Shown here one piece after another: positions 10,657-20,648 of a stretch of DNA of 64,000 nt. Positions within the stretch are counted from its first letter, which is position 1, and each line of letters starts with the position of its first letter. A program made the position numbers and the translations under genes. The DNA is from Phenylobacterium glaciei (lineage in GTDB: Bacteria; Pseudomonadota; Alphaproteobacteria; Caulobacterales; Caulobacteraceae): the NCBI RefSeq assembly GCF_016772415.1, contig NZ_JAGSGD010000001.1:2257501-2321500 (forward strand). The letters run 5' to 3'. The notes beneath the pieces were generated by a model. The model worked only from the letters and a program-made list of their open reading frames with translations. It was not told the origin of the DNA and did not search any database.

Positions 10657-11148
10657 TCAGGTCATCCGGCCGCGCAGGGCCTGCAAGGCGACCTGCACGG
10701 CGGCCAGCTGGATTTCCGAGCGGGTCTCGTACTGGAAGAATTCCTGGCGGTGCATCAGGCCGTGGTTGGTGCGCGCCGTGGCGATGTGCACCGTGCCCAC
10801 CGGCTTGAACGAGGTGCCGCCGTGCGGACCCGCGACCCCGGTGATCGCCACTGAGATATGGGCGTTCGACGCCTCGAGGGCGCCCTCCGCCATCATGCGG
10901 GCTACGGGCTCGGACACGGCGCCCAGGTCGGCCAGCAGGTCGCCAGGGATGCCCAACAGCTCCTGCTTGGCGCGGTTGGTGTAGGTGACGAAGCCGCGCT
11001 CGAAGACGTCCGACGCCCCGGAGATCGAGCAGATGGCGCCGGCCACCAAGCCGCCGGTACAGCTTTCGGCGGTGACGATGCGCAGGTTGCGCTCGCGCGC
11101 CTCGTCGATGAGCAGGCGCGCGAGGGTCTCGATCTCGAGGGAAAACAT
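10657..11148 (-). CDS. pncC: CinA-family nicotinamide-nucleotide amidohydrolase
   Basis: 163-aa stand-alone CinA C-terminal domain, which deamidates nicotinamide mononucleotide to nicotinate mononucleotide in pyridine nucleotide salvage. Family motifs are TAESCTGGLVAG (catalytic Ser), GFVTYTNRAKQELLG, VSEPVARMMAEGA and AITGVAGPHGG. The N-terminal CinA domain is absent, as is usual for PncC. Convergent with the COQ10-like gene, 9 bases apart. Confidence 0.9.
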   Translation of the reverse strand: MFSLEIETLARLLIDEARERNLRIVTAESCTGGLVAGAICSISGASDVFERGFVTYTNRAKQELLGIPGDLLADLGAVSEPVARMMAEGALEASNAHISVAITGVAGPHGGTSFKPVGTVHIATARTNHGLMHRQEFFQYETRSEIQLAAVQVALQALRGRMT

Positions 11149-11232
11149 GGGCGCGCGACTCCGACACAGCTAGGCAAGGGTGAAGCGAGACCACAACATC
11201 GCCGCGACCTCAGACACAAGACGATTCGAACC

Positions 11233-13527
11233 ATGAGCACCCAGGACGACGCCGCCACCTCCGCCGCGGCCCGCTCGCCGGTGTTGTTCGCTGTGACCAT
11301 CTTCGCCAGCGCGACCCTGGTCTTCCTGGTTGAGCCGATGATCGCCAAGCTGGTCCTGCCCCTGCTGGGCGGCGGACCGTCGATCTGGAACACCAGCCTG
11401 GCCTTCTTCCAGACCGCCTTGCTGGCGGGCTATGGGTACGCCCACCTTCTGCAGCGGGTGAGATCGATCCGCAGCCAGGCCCTTATCCATCTCGGAGCCC
11501 TGGTCCTCGCAGCCCTGGTCCTGCCTCTGCATGTCACCGGTGTCTTTGGCGCGCCGAGTTCTGACCATCCGGCCCTCTGGCTGCTGGGGGTGTTGACCGT
11601 CACCATCGGCGCCCCCTTCGCAGTGCTGTCGGCCACCGCCCCCCTGGTCCAGGCCTGGCACGCCCGCACCCTGCATGCCGACACCGGGTCGGAGCCCTAC
11701 GCCCTTTACGCCGCCAGCAACCTCGGCAGCCTGATCGCCCTGCTGGCCTATCCGATCCTGGTGGAGCCGCTCTCTACGCTCAGAGGTCAGGCCGTGGGGT
11801 GGAGCCTGGGCTACGGCGCTTTCATCCTGCTGATGGGCGGCCTAATGGTCTTTGTCACCCGCACGGCCGGCCAGACCGCGCCCGCGAGAGAGACGGCCAA
11901 GGCCGATGACCCCGCCCCCACCTGGCGCAACCGGCTGACCTGGGTGGTGCTGGCGGCGATCCCGTCCAGCCTGATGATGGGGGTGACCACCCACCTGACG
12001 ACCGACGTGGCCTCAGCGCCCTTCATCTGGGTCGTGCCGCTGGCCCTCTATCTGATCACCTTCATTATCGCCTTCTCCGCCAAACCGGCCATGTCGGAGC
12101 AGACGACCTTGATCCTGCAGGCCGCGGCCGTCGCCGCCTGCGCCTCGATCCTGCCCTTCGCCTCCAGTGGCCTGCTGCTGCAGCTGTTCGTCCACCTCTC
12201 GGCCTTCTTCCTGACGGCGCTGATGTGCCACCAGGCCCTGGTGGCGCGTCGGCCCACGCCCCGCCATCTCACCGAGTTCTATCTCCTGATGTCGCTCGGG
12301 GGTGTCTTGGGCGGCGGGTTCAACGCCTTCCTGGCCCCGGTGATCTTCAACAATGTCTGGGAATATCCCCTGGTCCTGGCCCTGGCCTGCCTGGTGCGAC
12401 CGTGGGGCGACCGCAAGGTGGAGCCGGCCCACTGGGTGCTCTTCGCGCTGGGTTGCTTGGCCGCGGCCGGAGCGCCGCTGGCCACCATGGCCGCCTATAA
12501 CGCCGAGATCGCCAAGGCCACGATCCTGACCATGACCGGGCACGACCTGATGCTGATGTTGGTGAAGGTGTTCCTGGCCACCGCCGTGGTCTGCGCCTTC
12601 CTAGTGCGCTCGCGGGGCCTGGTGTTCTTCGGCCTGATCGCCATCATCTCGCTGGGGGCGGAGGGGTCTGGCGACAAGATTGATGTCCTGAAGAGCTGGC
12701 GCAGCTTCTTCGGCGTGGTCCGACAGTCGGAGCTGACTCTGCCGTCCCTGGGCGGCCAGGTGCGCATGCTGTCCCACGGGACCACCCTGCACGGCGCCCA
12801 GGCCCAGGACCCGCGCTGGCGGTGCAAGCCAATGGTCTACTACGCGGCGGAGACGCCGATCGGTCAGGTCTTCATGCAGCGGCGCGCCCAGAAGCCCGCC
12901 CTGCGCATCGGCGCGGTGGGCCTGGGGACCGGAGCGGTCGCGGCCTATACAAGGCCCGGTGATCACCTGACCTTCTTCGAGATCGATCCCCTGGTGATCC
13001 GCATCGCTACCGATCCGGCCCACTTCAGCTACACGACGGAGTGCGCCAAAGGGCAGGTGGACTATGTGCTGGGCGACGCCCGCCTGACGCTGGCCAAGCA
13101 GGCCAAGGGCCAGTTCGACATCCTGCTGATCGACGCCTTTTCCTCCGACAGCGTGCCGGCCCACTTGCTGACCGTGGAGGCCATGGAAGGCTATCTGACC
13201 CACCTCAAGCCCGACGGGGTGCTGATCCTGCACCTCTCCAACCGGAACCTGGATCTGCGCAGTCCGGCGATGGCGGTGGCCTATGCAGCGGGAGGCGAGG
13301 CCCTGCTGCAGCGGCACGACGCGGCCAAGACCGCGCCCATGCTGTGGGAGTCCTCGGAGGACGCCCTGATCGTGGCGCGCAACGACAAGGCGCTGGCCGC
13401 CTTCGCCGCCGATCCGCGCTGGAAACCGACCGAGCCGGTCCTCGTGCGGCCCTGGACCGACGACTACACCAATCTGGTCGGCGCGCTCTATGGCCGCTTC
13501 AAGGAACGCTGGAGCTGGTTGCCCTAG
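11233..13527 (+). CDS. Membrane/spermidine-synthase-like fusion protein
   Basis: 764 aa from ATG 11233; upstream codons in the same frame are antisense to pncC. The first about 420 residues contain ten or so hydrophobic segments (FVLVEPMIAKLVLPLLGGG-type start, NTSLAFFQ). The last about 250 residues form a spermidine-synthase-like methyltransferase fold: GLGTGAVAAY, FFEIDP, VLGDARLTL, LLIDAFSSDSVPAHLLT. Homologues are called fused MFS/spermidine synthase; whether they make polyamines is not settled, and no SAM decarboxylase is nearby. Overlaps ispDF by 4 bases at the 3' end. Confidence 0.85.
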   Translation: MSTQDDAATSAAARSPVLFAVTIFASATLVFLVEPMIAKLVLPLLGGGPSIWNTSLAFFQTALLAGYGYAHLLQRVRSIRSQALIHLGALVLAALVLPLHVTGVFGAPSSDHPALWLLGVLTVTIGAPFAVLSATAPLVQAWHARTLHADTGSEPYALYAASNLGSLIALLAYPILVEPLSTLRGQAVGWSLGYGAFILLMGGLMVFVTRTAGQTAPARETAKADDPAPTWRNRLTWVVLAAIPSSLMMGVTTHLTTDVASAPFIWVVPLALYLITFIIAFSAKPAMSEQTTLILQAAAVAACASILPFASSGLLLQLFVHLSAFFLTALMCHQALVARRPTPRHLTEFYLLMSLGGVLGGGFNAFLAPVIFNNVWEYPLVLALACLVRPWGDRKVEPAHWVLFALGCLAAAGAPLATMAAYNAEIAKATILTMTGHDLMLMLVKVFLATAVVCAFLVRSRGLVFFGLIAIISLGAEGSGDKIDVLKSWRSFFGVVRQSELTLPSLGGQVRMLSHGTTLHGAQAQDPRWRCKPMVYYAAETPIGQVFMQRRAQKPALRIGAVGLGTGAVAAYTRPGDHLTFFEIDPLVIRIATDPAHFSYTTECAKGQVDYVLGDARLTLAKQAKGQFDILLIDAFSSDSVPAHLLTVEAMEGYLTHLKPDGVLILHLSNRNLDLRSPAMAVAYAAGGEALLQRHDAAKTAPMLWESSEDALIVARNDKALAAFAADPRWKPTEPVLVRPWTDDYTNLVGALYGRFKERWSWLP

Positions 13528-14675
13528 GCCGGCGTCTCGACCGTCGCGACGGCCTGGGCCATCAGGCCCTCGCCACGGCCGGTGAAGCCCATGCCCTCGG
13601 TCGTGGTGGCCTTCACGCTGACGCGGTCAAACGGCAAGTCCAGCAGCTCGGCCAGCCGGGCCCGCATGGCGTCGCGGTGCGGTCTGATCTTCGGGCGCTC
13701 GCAGATCAGGGTGACGTCGACATTGAGGATCGCGCCGCCCCTGGCGGTCACCAGGCCGGCGGCATGGGCCAGGAAGCGGTCGGAGGACGCCCCCTTCCAC
13801 TGCGGGTCGGTGGGCGGGAAGTGCTGGCCGATGTCGCCCTCGCCGATGGCGCCCAGGATGGCGTCGGTGAGCGCGTGCAGGCCTGCGTCGGCGTCGGAGT
13901 GACCGATCAAGGTCTGGTCGTGGTCGATCTTCACGCCGCAGAGCCAAACGGCTTCGCCTGGGCCCCAGCGATGGGCGTCGACGCCAAAGCCGGTGCGGAC
14001 GATCCGCCGGCCGCCCGCCAATTGCTCGGCCATGGCGAAGTCCTCCGGATAGGTCAGCTTCATCAGCAGGGGATCGCCGGCCACCAGGGCGACCTTGCCC
14101 CCAGCCTGCTCCACCACGGCGGCGTCGTCGGTGGGCTCTGCGTCGGCCGGCCAGGCGGCATAGGCGTCGCGCAGGGTGCGCAGGCGGAAGGCCTGCGGGG
14201 TCTGGGCGCGCCAGAGGCCGTCGCGGGAAACGGTGTCGGTCACGGTTTCCGCGCCGCGCTTCAGGGTATCGGCGACGGGGAGGGCGGGGACCGCGCCGTT
14301 CGCGTCGGCCAGGGCCGCCAGCAGACGCCGGACGTGGGCGGACGTCACGAAGGGCCGCGCCGCATCATGGATCAACACCGCGTCATCATCGGCGCACGAC
14401 AGGGCGGCGAGGCCGGCCTGGACCGACTCAGCCCGGGTGGCGCCGCCGGCGACGGCTCTCCAGCCCGTTAATCCAGCGAGCGCCTCATCTGCATCCGCGA
14501 CGCGCTCGGCGGCGGTGACCACGATGATTTCTCGGGCTCCGGCCAAGGCCAGGGCCTCCGCCGACCAGCGCAGGATCGGCCGTCCCCCCAGGCTGCGCCA
14601 GGGTTTGGGTGCTCCTGGACCGGCCCGGGTGCTAGAGCCTGCGGCGACGATGACGGCAGAAAAGTTCATGGCCAC
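13524..14675 (-). CDS. ispDF: Bifunctional IspD/IspF enzyme of the MEP isoprenoid pathway
   Basis: 383-aa fusion of two steps of the MEP pathway. The IspD half (about 1-225) carries the cytidylyltransferase motif VAAGSSTRAG with PKPW and VLIHDAARPFV. The IspF half (about 226-383) carries GFGVDAHRW, HSDADAGLHALTDA, GDIGQHFP and ATTTEGMGFTGRGEG. Fusions of this kind are typical of alphaproteobacteria. Met1 and Met3 are both possible starts. Divergent from dusB with 86 bases between, where both promoters must lie. Confidence 0.95.
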   Translation of the reverse strand: MAMNFSAVIVAAGSSTRAGPGAPKPWRSLGGRPILRWSAEALALAGAREIIVVTAAERVADADEALAGLTGWRAVAGGATRAESVQAGLAALSCADDDAVLIHDAARPFVTSAHVRRLLAALADANGAVPALPVADTLKRGAETVTDTVSRDGLWRAQTPQAFRLRTLRDAYAAWPADAEPTDDAAVVEQAGGKVALVAGDPLLMKLTYPEDFAMAEQLAGGRRIVRTGFGVDAHRWGPGEAVWLCGVKIDHDQTLIGHSDADAGLHALTDAILGAIGEGDIGQHFPPTDPQWKGASSDRFLAHAAGLVTARGGAILNVDVTLICERPKIRPHRDAMRARLAELLDLPFDRVSVKATTTEGMGFTGRGEGLMAQAVATVETPA

Positions 14676-14761
14676 GTTGTTTAGAGGGCGATCATGTCCT
14701 GTCTAGGCTTTACGGCGCCGCAACAATTGCCTAAAAAGACGGCGATGGGGTTGATTACAAA

Positions 14762-15772
14762 ATGAGCAACAAGCTCGCAGTCGGGGATATCGAAGTGTTG
14801 GGCCGGGCGTGGATCGCGCCCATGACCGGCGTTTCCGACCTGCCGTTCCGCAAAGCCGCAAGCAAGCTCGGCGCCGCTTACGTGGCGACCGAGATGGTCG
14901 CCTGCGCCGAGTTCTCCAGGGGCCGTCCCGATGTCGTGCGCCGCGCCGCGGTGGGCGAAGGCCTTCCCTTGATGGTCGTCCAGCTGGTCGGCCGCGATCC
15001 CGTCCACATGGCAAGAGGCGCCGTCCTCGCGGCGCAGGCGGGCGCTCAGATCATCGACCTCAACTTCGGCTGCCCCGCCAAGGAGGTCACCGGTGGCGCT
15101 CAGTCCGGCTCGGCCTTGATGCGCGAGCCGGCCCTGGCCGAAGCCCTGATAGCCGCGACGGTCGACGCCGTCGACGTGCCGGTCACCGTCAAGATGCGCC
15201 TGGGCTGGGACGACACGTCAAAGAATGCGCCGGAGATCGCCGCGATGGCGGAACGGCGCGGCGCCAAGGCAGTCACCATCCACGGCCGGACCCGCAGCCA
15301 GTTCTACAAGGGCGTCGCCGATTGGACCGCCGTCCGCGCGGTCAAGGACGCGGTCTCCATCCCGGTCATCGTCAATGGCGACATCGTCGACGGCGTCAGC
15401 GCCCGCGAGGCCCTGCGCCAGTCCGGCGCCGACGGCGTCATGGTGGGGCGCGGCGTCTATGGCCGGCCGTGGGTCGCCACTCAGATCGAGACCGAACTCA
15501 ACGGCGGGACCTTCGTCGAACCCGACGTCGAGGCCCGGCTGGGCATCGCCCTGGAGCATTTCCGGGACAGCCTGAATTTCTACGGCGACCGCCTGGGTTT
15601 GCGGATCTTCCGCAAGCACCTGGCGTCCTATGTCGATAACGCGCCTTGGCCCATGCAGGTCGAGGCCAGGCAAAGCGCACGTTCCGCGCTTTGCCGCCTG
15701 GAGGATCCCGCCCTGGTCGAGGAAGGCCTGATCGCGCTCTGGCGCGATCCTCAAGCGAGATTGGCGGCATGA
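14762..15772 (+). CDS. dusB: tRNA-dihydrouridine synthase (NifR3/DusB)
   Basis: FMN enzyme that reduces uridine in the tRNA D-loop, 336 aa. It has APMTGVSDLPFR at the flavin site, the catalytic cysteine in NFGCPAKEVTGG, MRLGWDD, and TIHGRTRSQFYKG. Its TGA overlaps the ntrB ATG (ATGA), reproducing the nifR3-ntrB-ntrC order known from Rhodobacter and rhizobia and implying co-transcription with the nitrogen regulators. Confidence 0.95.
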   Translation: MSNKLAVGDIEVLGRAWIAPMTGVSDLPFRKAASKLGAAYVATEMVACAEFSRGRPDVVRRAAVGEGLPLMVVQLVGRDPVHMARGAVLAAQAGAQIIDLNFGCPAKEVTGGAQSGSALMREPALAEALIAATVDAVDVPVTVKMRLGWDDTSKNAPEIAAMAERRGAKAVTIHGRTRSQFYKGVADWTAVRAVKDAVSIPVIVNGDIVDGVSAREALRQSGADGVMVGRGVYGRPWVATQIETELNGGTFVEPDVEARLGIALEHFRDSLNFYGDRLGLRIFRKHLASYVDNAPWPMQVEARQSARSALCRLEDPALVEEGLIALWRDPQARLAA

Positions 15773-16890
15773 ACAGTCGAACAAGGGCCGCGAACAGCGG
15801 CGTAAACCTGGACGTCCTGAAGGCCGCAGCCTTCGACCTTTCCCCCGAACCCGCCCTGGTGGTCAACGCCGATGGCGCCCTTGTGGCGGTGAACGAGGCG
15901 GCCGAGGCGCTGTTTGGCCAGGGGCTCAGCCTGCTGACCCGGGGCCGTTTCGGCGCGGCCCTGCCGGAGGGCTCGGCCCTGGTCTCCCTGCTCAACCGGG
16001 CTCTGGAGGAAGACGCTCCGGTCCGCGAGCGCGGGGTTGAGATCAGCCTGTTCGGCCACCCGTCCTTCGAGGCCGACGGCGCGGCCGCGCCCCTGGGCGA
16101 CGGTTCGGTCCTGCTGACCCTGCACGTCAAGGGCGGCGCCCTGGGCGGCGAGCGCACCGGGGCGGAGGCCGCGGGCCTGCGCACCATCGTGGGCCTGGGC
16201 CGCATGCTGGCCCATGAGATCAAGAACCCGCTGATGGGCATCCGCGGCGCGGCCCAGCTGCTGAAAGCCGGCGCCAAGGCCGAGGACACCCCGCTCGCCC
16301 AGTTGATCGTCGACGAGACCGACCGGGTCCGCCGGCTGGTGGATCGCATGGAGGCCTTCTCCGACGACGCCCTGCCGGTCTGCACGCCCATCAATATCCA
16401 CCAGGTGCTGGACCGCGTCCGGGCGCTCGCCGTCAACGGCTTCGCCGACGGCCTGTTGATGAAGGACCTCTACGACCCCTCGCTGCCGCTCACCTATGGC
16501 GACGAGGACCAGTTGATCCAGATATTCCTGAACCTGGTGAAGAACGCCTCGGAGGCCGCCCACAGCCGGGGCGACAATCGCGGCGAGGTGACCATCCACA
16601 CCGCCTATCGTCATGGTGTGCGGGTGCGGGCCGCCAAGGGTCAGGCCCTGCGCGGCGCGCCCCTGGAGATCCGCATCCAGGACAATGGCCCCGGCATTCC
16701 GGCGCATCTGCGGGAAAGCCTGTTCCAACCCTTCGTCACCACCAAGGTCAACGGGGCGGGCCTCGGCCTGGCCCTGGTCTCCAAGCTCGTGTCCGGCCAC
16801 GGCGGCTTGATCGATTTCGAATCCGAGCCTGGCCGCACGACATTCCGCGTGCTGCTCCCCATCGCATCCGAAGAGGACATCTCGGCATGA
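15769..16890 (+). CDS. ntrB: Nitrogen-regulation sensor kinase/phosphatase NtrB
   Basis: 373 aa from ATG 15769, overlapping dusB. Cytoplasmic histidine kinase with an N-terminal PAS-like domain (about 10-110, [17 protein letters not shown]). The phospho-acceptor His is in [14 protein letters not shown]. The ATP-binding domain shows N box [12 protein letters not shown]1 DNGPGIP, F box LFQPFVTTK and G2 GLGLALV. Controlled in other bacteria by PII proteins and phosphorylates NtrC. Overlaps ntrC by 4 bases. Confidence 0.94.
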   Translation: MNSRTRAANSGVNLDVLKAAAFDLSPEPALVVNADGALVAVNEAAEALFGQGLSLLTRGRFGAALPEGSALVSLLNRALEEDAPVRERGVEISLFGHPSFEADGAAAPLGDGSVLLTLHVKGGALGGERTGAEAAGLRTIVGLGRMLAHEIKNPLMGIRGAAQLLKAGAKAEDTPLAQLIVDETDRVRRLVDRMEAFSDDALPVCTPINIHQVLDRVRALAVNGFADGLLMKDLYDPSLPLTYGDEDQLIQIFLNLVKNASEAAHSRGDNRGEVTIHTAYRHGVRVRAAKGQALRGAPLEIRIQDNGPGIPAHLRESLFQPFVTTKVNGAGLGLALVSKLVSGHGGLIDFESEPGRTTFRVLLPIASEEDISA

Positions 16891-18320
16891 ACGCGATCGC
16901 CGCCAACGCTAACAAGAAAATCCTGATCGCCGACGACGATTCCTCGATCCGTCTGGTGCTGAGCCAGGCCTTCACCCGTCTCGGCTATCAGGTCCGCGCC
17001 ACCGGCAACGCCACGACTCTGCTCAAGTGGGTGTCAGACGGGGAAGGGGACCTGGTCGTCACCGACGTGATGATGCCCGACGAGAACGTCTTCGACGTGC
17101 TGCCGCGCATCCGCAAGGACCGCCCCAAGCTGCCGGTCATCGTGATGAGCGCCCAGAACACCCTGCTGACGGCGGTGAGCGCCGCCGAGGTCGGGGCCTT
17201 CGACTACATCTCCAAACCCTTCGACCTGGACGACATGACCTCGGCCGCGCGCCGCGCGCTCGCCAAGCCGGCCGACAACGAGGCCTCCAAGGCCCAGGCC
17301 CGCGCCGTGCGGGACGAGCGCCTGCCGCTGATCGGCCGCTCGGGTCCGATGCAGGACGTGTACCGCACCATCGCCCGCCTGGTGGGCGCGGACCTCACCG
17401 TCCTGATCCTCGGCGAGTCCGGCACCGGCAAGGAGCTGGTCGCCCGCGCCCTGCACGAGATGGGCCGCCGCAAGGACGGCAAGTTCGTGGTCATCAACCT
17501 GGCCGCCGTGCCGCGCGAGCGGGTCGAGACCGAACTGTTCGGCCGTGAGGACGGCGACCACGGCAAGTTGGTGGAGGCCGACGGTGGCACCCTGTTCCTG
17601 GACGAGATCGGCGACATGCCGCTGGACGCCCAGACCCGTCTGCTGCGCGTCATCGATGGCTCCGAGCCGGCGCTGAACCCCAAGACCGGGCGCCGGCCCA
17701 ATGTGCGGATCATCGCCGCCACCAACCGCGACCTGCGCGGCCTGATCCAGCAGGGTCTGTTCCGCGAGGATCTGTTCTTCCGCCTCAACGTCGCGCCCCT
17801 GCGCCTGCCGCCGCTGCGTGACCGGGTGGAGGACATCCCGGACCTGGCGCGGGCCTTCCTGCTGCGCGCCAACCGCGAGGGCCTGCCGTCCAAGACCATC
17901 GACGCCGCGGCGCTTGAGCGCCTGAAACTGCACTTCTGGCCGGGCAATGTCCGCGAGCTGGAGAACCTGATCCGCCGCATCTGCGCCCTCTATGCCGAGG
18001 AGCTGATCAGCGCCCGCATCGTGGAGCGCGAGTTGGCCGACCAGCAGCCGCAGGTCCAGGGGCAGGAGGGTCCGGTGACCCTGGCGACCCTGGTCGAGCG
18101 TCACCTCGGCGGCTATTTCGCCGAGCAGCCGGACGGCCTGCCGCCCGCGGGGCTCTATGACCGGGTGCTGGAGGAGATCGAGCGCCCCTTGATCCAGCTC
18201 ACCCTGACGGCCACCCGGGGCAACCAGGTCCGCGCCGCCGAGATCCTTGGTCTGAACCGCAACACCCTGCGCAAGAAGATCCAGGATCTGGGCGTGGAAA
18301 TGGCGCGAGGACGCCGCTGA
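16887..18320 (+). CDS. ntrC: Nitrogen regulator NtrC, GAFTGA loop absent
   Basis: 477 aa. The receiver domain has D60 in VVTDVMMPD as phospho-acceptor. The AAA+ domain has Walker A GESGTGKE, Walker [14 protein letters not shown] and an arginine-rich sensor region. The C-terminal Fis-type helix-turn-helix is [20 protein letters not shown]. After ELFG the usual H-E-x-G-A-F-T-G-A sigma54-contact loop is replaced by the short REDGDHG, so direct sigma54 activation in the canonical way is doubtful. Similar loss is reported for other alphaproteobacterial NtrC proteins such as that of R. capsulatus. Confidence 0.93.
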   Translation: MNAIAANANKKILIADDDSSIRLVLSQAFTRLGYQVRATGNATTLLKWVSDGEGDLVVTDVMMPDENVFDVLPRIRKDRPKLPVIVMSAQNTLLTAVSAAEVGAFDYISKPFDLDDMTSAARRALAKPADNEASKAQARAVRDERLPLIGRSGPMQDVYRTIARLVGADLTVLILGESGTGKELVARALHEMGRRKDGKFVVINLAAVPRERVETELFGREDGDHGKLVEADGGTLFLDEIGDMPLDAQTRLLRVIDGSEPALNPKTGRRPNVRIIAATNRDLRGLIQQGLFREDLFFRLNVAPLRLPPLRDRVEDIPDLARAFLLRANREGLPSKTIDAAALERLKLHFWPGNVRELENLIRRICALYAEELISARIVERELADQQPQVQGQEGPVTLATLVERHLGGYFAEQPDGLPPAGLYDRVLEEIERPLIQLTLTATRGNQVRAAEILGLNRNTLRKKIQDLGVEMARGRR

Positions 18321-18404
18321 CCCTCCGCTCCTGACGCGGATGTGAAGCATTCCCGCAACAACCTGTTGAGTCCTGGGCACAGTTCCGCCTAGGGTCACCG
18401 GGTT

Positions 18405-20648
18405 ATGGCGTCCCTGACCCACGACGGCGAGAATCCTCGAGCGCCGGCCGCGCGGCTGTGGCGGGCTATACAGTCACGCTATGTGCTCGGCGGCGGCTAC
18501 GCCCTGGCCCTGCTGCTGACGGGGGTCGCCATCCTGCTGGCCGCCTCGCCGCCGGAGACCGGCCCGCTGGCCCCAGCCAGCAAGAACATCCTGGCGATCC
18601 TGGGCTTCAACCTGGTGCTGATCCTGTGCCTGGCCGGGATCATGGGCGCGCGACTGGTGGCCCTGCTGGACGCCCGATCCATGGACGCCGGCGCCCGTCT
18701 GCACCTGAGGTTCGTGGCGCTGTTCGCCCTGGCCGCCGTGGCGCCGGCCGTCGTCGTGGCCCTGTTCTACGGCGTGCTGGTCAACCGCGGGGTCGAGAAC
18801 TGGTTCTCCGAGCGCGTCCAGACCGTGGTGGAGAACTCCGCGACGGTGGCCCGGTCCTATGTCGAGGACCAGAAGCGCTATATCGGCGACCACGTGACCC
18901 TGATGGCGGTCGATCTGAACCGCGCCGCCCCGGCCCTGCAGTCCAGCCCTATCACCTTCAGCCATTTCCTGGCCTATCAGGCCTCCTACCACGCCTTCCC
19001 CGCCGCCTATCTGATCGACCGCGAGGGCCGGGTGCTGGCCCGCGCCGAGGCCGGCGACGCGCCGGCCTATGTCACGCCGCCGGAGAGCAGCTTCAAGGCC
19101 GCCGACGAGGGCGACATCTCGGTGCCGGCCTTCGATTCCGCCGATCTGATGCGGGCGGTGTTCAAGCTGTCGGCCTATCCCGACGCCTATCTCTACGTGG
19201 CCCGGCCGGTGGAGAAGGGGATCATCAACCACCTGACCGACGCCGACGCCTCCCTGGTCTCCTATCGCGAGGCCGCCCAGAGCCGGCAGCGTATCCAGAC
19301 GGTGTTCGCGCTCTCCTACGTGGAGACCGCCCTGCTGGTGCTGGTGGGTGCGGTGTGGCTGGGCATGGCCGCGGCCAACGCGATCTCCGGCCCGGTGGGA
19401 CGCTTGGTGCAGGCCGCGGGCCGGGTGGCTGGCGGCGACCTGACCGCGCGGGTCGATGCTGAGAATGATCCTGATGAGATCGCGGTTTTATCCCGCGCAT
19501 TCAACAGCATGACGCATGATCTTCAGGCGCAACAGGCGGCTCTCCAACGGGCACGCGATGAGGCTGACCAGGACCGCCAGTTCATCGAGACGGTGTTGGC
19601 CGAGGTGTCGGCCGGGGTCATCGGCCTTGATTCCGAGGGCCGCGTCTCGGCCGCCAACCGCCAGGCCACCGAGCTGCTGGGCCTGGGCGCCGCGCCGGTG
19701 CGAGGACAGCGGCTGGCCGATGTCGCGCCGGAGTTCGTGCTGATCGCCGAGAACGCCCGCAAAGCCGGCGAGGCCGAGGAAGAGGTGGACGTCGACCGCG
19801 ACCGGGAGACCCGCCGCCTGCGGGTCCGCGCCAGCCGCAGCGAAAGCGGTCTGGTGCTGACCTTCGACGATATCACCCGCCTGGTCTCGGCGCAGCGGAA
19901 CGCCGCCTGGCGGGACGTCGCCCGCCGCATCGCCCACGAGATCAAGAACCCGCTGACCCCGATCCAGCTCTCGGCCGAGCGCCTGCAACGCAAGTTCCGC
20001 AAGGGCGTCCCAGCCGAAGACCTGGAGATCTTCGATCGCTGCACCGACACCATCGTGCGGCAGGTGGGGGACATCGGCCGGATGGTGGACGAGTTCTCCG
20101 CCTTCGCCCGCATGCCGGCGCCCAAGTTCGCCGAGCAGGACCTGGTGGAGCTGTTGCGCGCCGGGGTCTTCGCGCAGAGGGTGGCGAGCCCCGACATCGA
20201 CATCGAACTGCTGGAGCCCCTGCCGCCCACGGTGCTGCTGGCCGATGGCCGCATGCTGGCCCAGGGCCTGACCAACATCCTGAAGAACGCCGCCGAGGCG
20301 GTGGCCGCCCGGGTCGCCGACACGCCGGAACCCCAGGGGAAGATCATCGCCGAACTGACCTCAGACCGGTCCGGGGTTTGCATAAGCATCGAGGACAACG
20401 GCGTCGGGCTCCCAGACAAGGACCGAGACCGGCTGACCGAACCCTATGTGACGACCCGCGAGAAGGGGACAGGCCTTGGTCTGGCCATCGTCAAACGGAT
20501 CCTGGAGGACCACGGCGGCGAACTGATTCTGACCGATGCGACGCGCGGCAAGGGCGCTCGCGTTCTCTTGAAACTACCGACGGCGGCGCGGGTGATTACC
20601 CCCGGCGTCACCGACGATCACGGACTAGAGGTGACCAATGGCGGCTGA
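18405..20648 (+). CDS. ntrY: Membrane sensor histidine kinase NtrY
   Basis: 747 aa, the usual NtrY size. Three hydrophobic segments near residues 25-115, a periplasmic region, and another membrane segment near residue 310 are followed by a HAMP domain (GPVGRLVQAAGRVAGGDLTA). Then come a PAS domain (VLAEVSAGVIGLDSEGR), the phospho-His in [15 protein letters not shown] and ATPase boxes (DNGVGLP, GTGLGLAIV). Partner of NtrX, with which it overlaps by 11 bases. It follows ntrC after 84 bases that may hold a promoter. Confidence 0.94.
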   Translation: MASLTHDGENPRAPAARLWRAIQSRYVLGGGYALALLLTGVAILLAASPPETGPLAPASKNILAILGFNLVLILCLAGIMGARLVALLDARSMDAGARLHLRFVALFALAAVAPAVVVALFYGVLVNRGVENWFSERVQTVVENSATVARSYVEDQKRYIGDHVTLMAVDLNRAAPALQSSPITFSHFLAYQASYHAFPAAYLIDREGRVLARAEAGDAPAYVTPPESSFKAADEGDISVPAFDSADLMRAVFKLSAYPDAYLYVARPVEKGIINHLTDADASLVSYREAAQSRQRIQTVFALSYVETALLVLVGAVWLGMAAANAISGPVGRLVQAAGRVAGGDLTARVDAENDPDEIAVLSRAFNSMTHDLQAQQAALQRARDEADQDRQFIETVLAEVSAGVIGLDSEGRVSAANRQATELLGLGAAPVRGQRLADVAPEFVLIAENARKAGEAEEEVDVDRDRETRRLRVRASRSESGLVLTFDDITRLVSAQRNAAWRDVARRIAHEIKNPLTPIQLSAERLQRKFRKGVPAEDLEIFDRCTDTIVRQVGDIGRMVDEFSAFARMPAPKFAEQDLVELLRAGVFAQRVASPDIDIELLEPLPPTVLLADGRMLAQGLTNILKNAAEAVAARVADTPEPQGKIIAELTSDRSGVCISIEDNGVGLPDKDRDRLTEPYVTTREKGTGLGLAIVKRILEDHGGELILTDATRGKGARVLLKLPTAARVITPGVTDDHGLEVTNGG

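Noticed and set aside
10858..11232. N-terminal extension of the spermidine-synthase fusion
   Set aside because: Antisense to pncC and without membrane or family features; the conserved start is 11233.
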